A DNA stretch of 64,000 bases from Sipunculus nudus. Lineage: Eukaryota; Annelida; Sipuncula; Golfingiida; Sipunculidae. Below are positions 51,601 through 63,600 of this stretch, piece after piece. A program made the translations under genes and the position numbers. Below the pieces are notes generated by a model, which saw only the letters and a list, made by a program, of their open reading frames with translations, was not told where the DNA came from and ran no database searches. The stretch covers positions 34,330,862-34,394,861 of the forward strand of contig CM049307.1 in the NCBI GenBank assembly GCA_026874595.1. The letters run 5' to 3'. Every line of letters starts with the position of its first letter. Positions within the stretch are counted from its first letter, which is position 1.

Positions 51601-54600
51601 TTAAAACACATAATAATGTTCATACTTAAAATATCTCAAACAAGGGAGACATCAACAATATAGATTTGAAATATCTCAACATGTATTTAGGATATCTCCA
51701 AATGGGATTTGATATCTTCAACATAGGATTTGAGATATCTTCATCATGGATCGAGATTTGGGATATATCATATATCAGCAATAAAATATCTAAAACAGTG
51801 GCTTAAATATCAAAAGTGGGATTGGAGATATCAACAAACTGGGACACAGAGATATAAGACATTTGTGCAGGATTTTAGATACAGATCTGAAATAGGGATA
51901 TGTTATCTCCATAAGGGATGTATCCACAAAATTTGTTAGAAAAAAGTCATAAAATATCAATTATGTACACATTTGACAATATTTAAAAGAAAACTAAAAA
52001 AAATACAGGAAACATGGCCTTATACCTGACACCCATTTAAAAAATACACAAAATCATTGAGAATTAATGAAATAAATGAAAAATTAAATATCTGATACAT
52101 AAATAAGGATGACAACATACAATATACACTAAATAAATGTGGATAAAGATTGTATGAATAGTTCCTTTTCCACTGGAAACTACAATAACTATTTTTTTTT
52201 CTAAAAGATAGTTTAAAGGTATGACCTTTGAACCTTGACCTAAGTTCCATTGCATCATTAATTCAGGATATGAAATGACATCCAGTTAACTTATCTCAGA
52301 TAAATACTGATGAGACAAATGTGAATGCTAATATTTGAGACAGCCTTTGACATTTAGTTAGCTCTGAAAGTATCTGTCAGTGTTGTACACTTGTATGACT
52401 GTAATTATCAGAGAAAGGGAACCAGAATTTAAAAGTGAAACTAAAATCTCTGATCTTGAAGTTAATAAATTTTCAGTCGAGAATGGTGGTGATATTCTCA
52501 AGATTTATCCAACAAAATAACTTTTAATCAAAGGAAATCACAGTGGAAATTTTTTTTAATGACTAAGTCATCAGTTAATTTCTATTAGTCAATTGCATTA
52601 ATAATTGTTTTGTTATTATATGTACAATTTACAAACAGTTAATAAATTAGGTGTTATCATCATCTGATGATGTTAACACTGGATCACAAGAAGTATAACT
52701 GAAACTCAATCTACTGGTCCATCTACTGAAAGTATATACAAAACAAATTACAGATATAATATTCATACCCTAGATATTCATAAAGAAAATGTACACATAA
52801 TAAGAGAGTTAAAACATGCTGGAAACAGGTGGGGTTTCCGACACCATGTGGACTATGTGTAGCTTCATAACTTCACAGATACTTAACAGGATTGTTCTCT
52901 CACATAAATTGTTCCCAAAAAAAATCTCATATTCTCTAAAAGTTTTATTTAAAGCTAGCTTTAAGAGTTTAGATTATGCCAGTCAAAGGGCAACCTAGAG
53001 ACTAAACCAATGTTTCATGATATATTATCATGTCACTTAAATAACTAAAAAATGGTTACAGGCACTTATGCCTGTTTGAATTGTTTGACAATAACATTTT
53101 GAATTAATTTTGCTAGTAAAAAAATATGGTCTAAGATGCATAAATATTAATTCCTCAATTACTAGCCTATTTAATGTTTCACCATATAATTTAATTGAAA
53201 GCTATACATGGCCCAGGTGCCTTGGGACTACTAAAACCCCACCTGGTGGTGATTTCATGCAACTCATTATGTCCATGCACCATTAACACTGAGAGGCCTA
53301 CTTTCTGTACGGGCCATTTCGGCCTCTTATGGTGCCGTCAGCCAACTGTTTAAGACTGGAGCTGCAACATGCAACCACTGTCAATCAGTAAAAGCGTTCA
53401 TAATACCAGAAACCAAACTCTCCAATATTGCTTTAATGTCAGTATAGAAATTAATTGTCTCAGTTATATCGTTGGTCCACACATGCTCTGCACAAAAATC
53501 CTAAGTTTAGAAAATTTTTCCTTAAGCTGTACATAACTGCTTGAAAGGGCACAGTAAACAGCATATATGACAAGATCAAAGATGGAGGCCAAGACATAGG
53601 GGTTGGGGGCAATGAATACACAACTTCCAAGTCCAAGGCTGTTAGTAGGGATATAGGGGTAGCAGAGTCAAAGGGGTGTAAGTTTTATTTTGGAGTAATA
53701 ATTATTTAATAAGAGATGATTTCAAGTAATCTATTATATTAATCTAATTAAGGAATCAGAATTTCTCAAGAAGTACTGATGTATTTTATACTATGGCAAA
53801 GAATAAGAGCCTACAGACCACTATGCACAAAACAAAAATTACAGATGCAGACTCCTTGAACCATACACCTTACATACTAGAGGTGGGAGAGTTAGGTAGT
53901 TCAGAAGCAGGAGCATGTAAGAGCCTGCGATGTTAACTGATCCGCTAGAACAAAGCTTTGCACCATTGAGCTCCCCTCATGCAAATTTATCAGCCCTCTA
54001 ATTTGTGATGTGTTATGTATGAATCTCTCTCTTTTTCTTTAGGTAGAAATTGTAAGTGACTGCTGGGTAACTGATTAGAAGCAGTAAGTCTGTTTGAATA
54101 TTAACGAGATAAGAATGACTGACAGAGCATGTAAGAAAAAGGAATGATTCATATATAATAATCACCGTATTGGTTCTATGGGCTGGAGGCCTTCATACCT
54201 GAATGAAATATTCATTCATTCATTCATTCAATCACCATACCTTCATTTCATTTTTTCAAATAACAGCAAAGTATTATTATAAATAATAATATAATGCATA
54301 ACATGATGAAAACAATGAAGATTCACTTGTGAATTTTTAAGTATTATCAAAACAATACAAGGCTCATATCCATGATGACACAACAACCATGTTAAAACCG
54401 CTTTTTACATGGCAAATATAGATCTGTTGATATATTCAGTTAAAAACTTTTTCAGTCCATTGTTTTAAGTAATTCTACAAGTGCTGTTTTAAGCACAATA
54501 AAAACTTCATAAACAGAGAATGCAAGAATATTCCTTCCAGATAAATACTGCTTCCAAAGCTCACTGGGCACAACAAATTTCTGAACAATCCACTTATTGA

Positions 54601-57600
54601 AGTATCCAGTTTTACTGAAGGAAAGCTTCATTCTTTTCTGTTGACCTGACTCAATATAAAAACAATAAAGCAAGGAACCCCACAACTATTACAACTAGAA
54701 TGAGGTTGTTTTTGTAATGCAAAAACAGATATGTCTACTCTTCCTGTGGGCCTTCATGTAGTCTCCAAATATAAGGAAAAAATATGGTGACTACTTCAAA
54801 AGTCACAGCATTCACAAATAATTTATATTTTGGCTGATTTGACCTTGGAGATGAAGTCAAAGGTCACCAGTAATGAGGTTGTTTTTGTAATGCAAAAACA
54901 GATATGTCTACTCTTCCTGTGGGCCTTCATGTAGTCTCCAAATATAAGGAAAAAATATGGTGAGTACTTCAAAAGTCACAGCATCCACAAATAATTTATA
55001 TTCTGGCTGATTTGACCTTGGAGATGAAGTCAAAGGTCACCAGTATATAAATATTTCTGATATTTTTTCATTAACATTTCACATATCAAATTTCGTGAAA
55101 ACATATTGAATGATTCAAAAGTTATAGCATTCACAAATAATTCAAGCTGATTTGACCTTGATGATCCAAGTCAAGGTCACCAGTTACAGACTCCTCAAAG
55201 AACTTGGTTGAAGCAATTAGTGTTTCAAATTTGAGGAAAAAATGTGTGATACTTCAAAAGTTTTTGGGTTCACAAAAAAATTCTACTTTGGCCTATTTGA
55301 CCTTGATGATGAGTGTCAAGGTCACTAGTTTTAAAACTTGTCCAAGATAATGGTAAAAACAATTTAAAACTCAAATCTCATGAAATCATCATTCAAAGGT
55401 TATAGCTTTCACAGACAAGACTAAGATCACCTTAGTGGAAAGACCGAACACTATATTTCTCCCCCATGGGAGGGGAATAATAATTTAATTTCAAATCATA
55501 TAATACAATTTAAAATATAATATTAATTCCAGAATTTTTCCAATTACAAGCAGCACACCTCTAATGTACAATACTGACTTAAATACTGACCAAGTACACT
55601 TTTTTGTCAATCATTCACTTGTATCTGTCAGGCATACACCCATCTCAAGCAGCTTGTTACCAGAGATATTATTTAAATAAACAACGTTCAAAACATTTCA
55701 CACAATAAAAACATTACTGATTAACTTTCAAGATGACATTATGAGTAGATGTGATCACTTTGACTGATATATATACTGCTGTGCTTGGTGTGAATTGAGG
55801 TTACATGTATAAGAAATGTGGACATGAATTATGTGACATCATTGTAAACACTGACCGTATAAAGAAGGGGCAAGTCTATCATCAAAGTACAGTAGATCCT
55901 CATTTATCTGAACATCATGGGGCTGGAGATGGGCAAGGGAGGGGGGCATGGTTGATTAGGCTATTATGGTATTGCCTGTCAGATAAATTACTGACCAGTT
56001 CATGTTTGATTAATTGTAGAACATGCCAGTTTTTGTAGTCAGTACCACCACAGGGTTCCCCACTGATTATTGGTGATAATTCTGAAATGCTAATATTTAT
56101 TTTCAGTTTGTGACAAAACAAGACTAGTAAAAGCATTCCTGTGATGCAGAGGGCAATATTTAACTTAAACTTATCAATTTTAGGCTTCACAACTTTCTGA
56201 ACCCCTCTTCATGAAGTCATGGTTGCTGGACAGCGTTGTTTAGTTGATCATGTGTTTTAAATAGATATGAATATCTATATATCTGATATCTGATCAATGT
56301 TTGTTAAAATATGTCCATGTCCTTTGACTTCACTCAAAATGTAATGATAAAATAGATATTAAATGAATTTTTTATCATATTTTTTTCATGGTATTGTAAT
56401 GGTTTGCCTTTTATCAACTGCCAGAGTACCAGATTCTATAAAAGCAAGGGAATTTTTTTTCTTAAAAAAAAACTTAGACACTGATGGGTACCCTTGGTGA
56501 AATAACACCAATTTGGATTTCACAGATCCAGGCCTATAGTATAAATAAAACTCAGGAATGCTACAATGCATGCAGAAAGATCATAGCTCCACAGTGGTGG
56601 ATTAAAATATTTTACCTGGTGTGAAGGTATCTGAAGTTCTTTAGTACTGGTTAATATGCTTCATGCATTGTGATGTGATGTTATATACTGTGAACATGTG
56701 ATAGTCTTGCAGACATTACTACTGTATATTTATGTAATACTGACCTCGATACTGATGAGCCTATTCTGCCTGCTCCTCGTTTGGGCCCAGGATCCTCGTG
56801 TCTTATCACTTTCTCTTTATTACCCAACTTTGTAAATGGCACATTTACTGTCAACAGAAAACAAACAGACAATCACCATAATGATGGTGATTAATGCTAA
56901 TGAAAACTACAGTCTTGTGCTGATACCAAGCTGTGCAGGATTTAAACATGGTGGTGTATAACACATCTTTTGAATAATAATATGCACTTTGTTATGCAAT
57001 GTAAAAGCAGTTGTTAGCGGTGGATTGGTAGACATTTGTTAACACATAAAACACACAGTATTTCCATCTCTGCATCAACCCAGTATGAAAATCACAATGT
57101 CTGCATGGTTACCTTCAATTTATGATGTTTCTTTCACTATTACAGCACGGTTTTATTAGTTTCACATATACTTATGAAATCCCGGGTTGATTTAAAGTAC
57201 TCAGTGATATAAACATACCTTTTAGCAAAATTAGTTTCTGTAAACATTTTTATATGTATTTACTAATTAAATTATTGGATAACAAGGTAATGCATCATTA
57301 ATACTTCCAGAGTTCAAATTATATCTTTTAACTGAAAATCTGCTTGAAATCTTGAAATATAAAATCTACTAGGTAATGATAAATAAAATAAATCTTTATA
57401 CCTCATTAAAACCTCAGCCAATAATGCACCACAAATCAAACCATTTCACTACAAGCAATATGAATCTAGAAGTTTCAATAAGTCTGAGTTGAAATATTCT
57501 TATCTAAATATTAAATTAACATATAATTTTAAAATTTTATTTTGGGCATGACAAGTTCAATAAAAAAAATACACATTTTACATTCTGTGTTGGAAAATTA

Positions 57601-60600
57601 AACATTTCCTGATACGTGTGTTAATTTAAACCAAAGTCTATTCAATTCTAAAACAATTTTTGTAAATGTGATTTAAAGAGTTTTGAGAAATAATTAGAGT
57701 GTAACAAGATATTTAGAATTAGGATTAGTATTTTCTTTACACATAGCTTGTTTAGAAGTGAGAACATATCAAAAGATTTAGATGTTCAGAATGAAAGAGC
57801 TTTAATGACAGTAAATTATAAAGAATATTTAGTCAATGGAAGTCCGGCTCACTATGCATACTGTTTAGGCATGAGTGACTTTTTAATATTAAAGGATATT
57901 TGTGTTGTATAAAAGGGTTCATTAAATGTTAAAGTGTCATAATTATATACTATCATCAGGCAGCACATACTGCATGTGCTGAAACTAAGTTTCTAATACA
58001 AACAAACCTACATGTGTTAATCACATGTGTTATGACTGCAGCAGACAGCACGTTAGTATACAGAACAAGTACGTCGTAGAAAAGTAAACAGAAAGTAAAC
58101 GCTAGCTGATAGGAGCGTGGGTAGTCATGTGCAAAACCCAGAGGTTAATAGTATACATGAGGCGGCAGAGAAAGCGAGGAGCTGTCAGTAAAACAAACAG
58201 GAAACTGACAGCATATGCAAAGCATTGCTATTATTGCAGATGGAGGTGTTGCAGTGCCTGATGGGATGGATGAAAGTCGTGACATGTCAGACAGAGCGAT
58301 AGGTTCACAAAACCATGAGGGACATTTAGTGAATGTACACCAGCTAGTTTTAGTAGCAGTACCCTCCGTTGTTGTCTCAGGAACTTCGTTGTCACTGTTT
58401 TGAGTGTTGTGTGGAACTATGGGCTTTTTGTTCGACAATGCTGCAGGTATGAACAGGATGCAAAACAAGAGAACATTAAATACAGGATCATGTATAAAAC
58501 AGAATCAGCAGCACATGAATACATGTAAAGCTCTCAGTCATATGATGAGATCTGGCAAATTAGCACTTTAATGCATGCATGAAAAAAAAAATTCATTTTT
58601 TGTATCAGTCATATACATTTGGCATTTCTAACTGTAATTATCATGTATATAAAACAAAAGGTAAATCTTAATTTATACAACTGCGAAAGGTACAACAATA
58701 TTTCAAGGGCAAGGAATTAAGGTTCCCTGTGTTTTTATTATGATTTAACATGGGTTATTTCACCTACATCAAAAGGCAACAAAATCAATCTTTCAAGAAT
58801 TACAGAAATAATCATTTGTTTAAGCAATTTAAAGATAATATTTAAAGGACAGCAGAGAGATTTATCTTGAACTATTTATCACTGATGTAATTTATACTTA
58901 AATAAAATGTATAGCTGAACTATATTGTAAAGTATAAAGACTGACATTGATATTAATATTTGATATTGATGCTCTGTAGTATCAAGTGATTATTGTTAAG
59001 GATCAGTTCTGTTTTCTCACTTTATAGTAAGGAAACCAGATCACCATAAATAACATTACATAGCATCCCTCCAAGACTATAGGTCTACTACATTTATGTT
59101 TATGACAAGTATGTTGAGCAACTTTAAATAATACAGATGACAACAAATTGAAATTTAAGAAAGCTATTTTTTTTCAAAAACTCACAACTGGAAACTGCAT
59201 CATAATCCTTTTATGATAAACTAAAGCATGGTCCACTAAGAATCTATCACAATATTAATAGCAATATTGTCTTGACTGTATGACTCATAGAAGGACACAT
59301 ACAAGTAAATATTACTAACATGGACAGAATAAAATTATGAATTGAAAATATAAATGAAGAGACATAGTAATAACGCGATTATGAATTAACATCTGATCAA
59401 ATGCCCAAGAAATTCTAATGTTAGATTTAACCAAGTGAAAAACAAACGCAAAGCTGTGATTTAACTAAAATATTAATGGCCAGACCCAAAATAAATCTAA
59501 TGCTCTTATTTAAAATAAAACCAAAAATTAACAGCTGAGAAAATACTAAAGGCCTGATTGTGTTAACAGATTGTGCAATTGGTTCATACTTGGTGATGAT
59601 AACAATAAATCAATTCTAGTATAACAGAGAAAAGCCAGAGCTGGTTTGATTGATAGAACAAGGGGGTTGTGGGATTGGATTTGAGGACAGGACAGGTTTC
59701 CATAGAAACAGTACCCATGACCGCATTGGCTCCTTTCCTGAACATGCCCACTGGTTGAATAAAAATGTCATGTCAGTTACAACCCAGGTTCTGTCAGCAT
59801 CATACATACACTGATAATAAAATATGTGATGTTCATGTATGGACTCTCTTAAACAGAGGATATGATTATATTTCAATTTTTTTTAAATAAACATTATTTC
59901 CCTTCTGTATACATTTGCTTTCATAGTTTTAGAATATAAATTTTCCTTTCCAGACTTGAATATTCAAATTTTCATGAAAGTACACAGTGCTTATTAAAAG
60001 TGACTTAAATAATTTCACTTTAACATAATATGAAAATATAAAATGAGAATTTAAATAAGTTACTGTATTTTGTTATTTCACAAAACTGGAGTCAGCTGCA
60101 AATTGAATATAAATTTGTGACCCCTAGTGGGATCTCAGTTTATATGCTTTGGCCTGTAGAATTTAAGAAACAGAAGCTACTTCATATTCATATTTTACAT
60201 TTTCATACTATGTCTGAACAACATTCATAAATATTCACTTTGTATAATTTACAATTGTGCACTTCATGAAAATTTATAAATCTTTTAAATGGAGAATGCA
60301 ATTAATTGTAAAGAAATGAATAAGGCAAAAATAAAGGAAATTATTATGGAAAGGAAGTTGTTACCTGACATTGTCATTTTAAAATGAATGGAAACTCCTG
60401 TTAACAGTCATCCAAAGGCTCTGATGAGATAAAAATTAAGTTCCAAAAAAAAAGGGAAATTAAGTTTACCACCACATTTTATAAAATAGTACCAACACTT
60501 TGACTTTCTTAGAATAAATACACAAATATAATCATATCCTTGGCAGACACTGAATCCTTAAAAAATGTGCACTGCTGGACCTCAGCAGCTATATAAAGTA

Positions 60601-63600
60601 ATATATAAATCACATGTAAAAATACATTAAATACCATATTTCCTTGTATCACAGGATAGAGATTCACAGAATAAAATCATTTGATCTGTCAAAGGACATA
60701 ACAATATTAAGACTAAATATGTACAACAGAAAAATGTGTTAATGTGAATGTATAGCCTTAGATATATGTTCACATTTTATCAGTGAATGTTACCAGAGTA
60801 TACACATATTCATAACATACTTGTGGACTGTCCTGAAAAGTGCCATTTTACCTGATTTGGTCAAAGTTTTGATCCTTTATTCCTGTTTTTTTTTTAATTT
60901 CATCATTCTTGACAAAAATAATAAATGGAAATGAATAACCCTGTTTAGGATGTTATTTTTCCTTATGTATATTTATTTTAAAACTCAGTACTAGTGTACT
61001 GACTTGAGTAAATATTAATCAGTTTCAGACTATACATTCAGCATTTGGTCTTCAGAAAGTGCTGATATCAAGAAGTATGGTACAAAAGAGGATATCAGCC
61101 AATCTGTATAAGAATACATTTGATGCCTGAATAAGCTTGAATATATGGCAGATAACTGTAAACTTGAATGTTTATAAGATGGTTACACTTATATACTGGC
61201 AGGAAGAATTGGTTCCTTTTTAACTATGCTCAAAGAAACAATTAAAACAATCTTTGTCAAAATCTCAAGCAATTATTGAAATTAACACTGACGCTGTAAT
61301 TGTTAGCCTTTTACTTCACTAATGCCCATGTGTTTATTACGTACAGTCTTGCAATACAATTTAACATAGCTTGCTTTTCAGTGTTTATTATTAAAATAAA
61401 ATATTCAAAATCAGCATTATTACTGTATTCATTTTTTTAATCATTTGAAATAACAGTTCTGTGGGAAAACAGAATTTAACATCCAGTATATGACTGCAAG
61501 TGTTTGGTAAGTCTAACTGACACAGAATAATACTAATTCTGATATAAAATACTGAGATGCTTATATTTTAACATTTTTTCCTGTAATATATTATTTCAAC
61601 TGTAAGCCATCTGTGTTAGAGAGATAAATACATGTTCCAAAACAATTACAAACAACACGTCAAGATGGTCCTAAGGGTCTAATCACTAGGGTCTCTACAC
61701 ATTTATTACAATGTGCCACATATTTAACAGGAAGACCCAGACAATTTCTTTGGGTGCAGGTTGACACAGGGTTATTTTATTCATGGTAGCCCCTAGTTTC
61801 ATTTGTTTCGGATGGCCCCTTATTGAATAATGTCAAATTGTAAAATTCAGACTTGGCATGCAATAACTTACGAGTGAATTGACATTATAAAACACATAAA
61901 AAAGTTAGGAATTTATAAACAGTAATAACCAATATGATACTTACAGCTTTTGCATTTGCACTTTTTGATGCCTCTAACATCAAACATATTCCCATGGCAC
62001 TGTTTGCAGAAATAACATGCTCTGAAAAATGTACCAAAAACAGCAGAATAATAATTTATATCCTATCTATTGATAAAATATATATTTATAAAGCAATATT
62101 TATTGCATTGCACATGCTGGGTATGAGATTTACCTTTTTACCTTTTAATTTCATCTACTGAGTAAACACCAATCTGTTAATGATGACACTGCCCTGTATC
62201 CTTATCTAGTTAGATATAGCAAAGATTTCTTGTAGAGTATTTTAAAATTAATGGTATCTCCACAGGGGGAAAGAAATTTTGTAACATATGCTAGTATATT
62301 TTGACCTATGTAATGAGTTATGTTGCAGATAACTTCAGAATACTGATGTGATTTATAATCTCAACCAGTGATGGAGATACAGGAAGGAATCAAAATTCTT
62401 GTGATGTATGCCAATGATCACGTAACCATATCTGAATTCATATGAAGCATATTTACTGTGTCATTAACCTTCATAAGTTTCCTGAATTGTACCGGCATTG
62501 ACCTTATAACCTCATAACCTAAGCATGGAGAAGCACCTTTGCAGTGAAACCAAATGATCTTTATACTCTATGACTTAGGTATGAAACTAAGATCTCACAG
62601 TATATTCTAATAATATTTTAAATGGATTAGAATATTTGTAGTGTATGCCATTAATCTTAATTCTCACCTTTTGACTTCATCTGCTGACTGAGCTATAAAG
62701 AATCCTTGTGTGTTGATCTCGATCTTTATGTTGGGTCCTGGATTAATAGCGATACAACTCTCAGTTCCGTCTTCACTTCGAGCCTCAATAGCAATTAGTA
62801 GCAGCTTCAGCTTAATGAAGCACATTCTGAAAAAAGTACAGAATCTTTGTACAAATTAATTAATTTTAATAAATATATATAAACTGTATAGCTAAAACTT
62901 AGGGGCGAGTAGTTTCAAATTTAACTTATAAAATCAGAATAAATTTGTTCTTAGTTGCCACATTAGAATTAAAGTTTATGACATCTTAAGAGTCCATTTA
63001 TGATCAGGAAATATGAAATTTAACCTGCCATTTAATAGCATAATCTCTATTGTCAAGCTGCCACTTCAATATAAATACAACTTAACAAGACACAGGTTTA
63101 CTGACACATAGCAAGGATTGTAAGATGCAAGAATATATGCATAAAATAAAATGACAGGCTGTCAGTAGTTGGTCAAGCAACTTCCTAAAGCTCAACACCT
63201 GAGTCAGAGCCAGGTGATTTGCACGTACAGCTCTTGACATCAAGGAGTCCATAAACTTCCAGAGTTAATAAAGTACATACCTCTGATACCTACACCAAAC
63301 TGACATTACTTTACCCAAATCAAAGACACTAGGTGGAGGTCTCATGGTACTCACCTGTTTATTCTGTCTAATTGTCTGTGTCTGTGTAAAATAAATCTTC
63401 AAGGGTTATGAACTTCTATGAAATGTTGTGGTGAGGTGGGTCTTAAGTGAAGAAAAGGTATATAATATATCACAGCTAATCAAGATCAAGAGAAAGATGC
63501 AATATAATTTTTTGTCTGCTTGTTTATTTGTCTTGAAATTGATCAGATGAAAACTGTCACTGGTGCTGCCACTAAGTGTAAGAATTTGGTACTATGAGAA

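Larger units (their letters stand above)
51118..56744. other. Large slo intron
   Basis: Holds the repeats listed at 51630, 54160, 54701 and 55888. A GC-richer block at 53200-53420 looks like a dispersed repeat. No additional slowpoke exon was recognised. Confidence 0.5.

Noticed and set aside
58145-58362. Extension of the cassette frame to its stop at 58145 as coding
   Set aside because: No splice-compatible end gives the right phase apart from 58363, and using the stop would truncate the channel before RCK2. A truncated isoform cannot be excluded.
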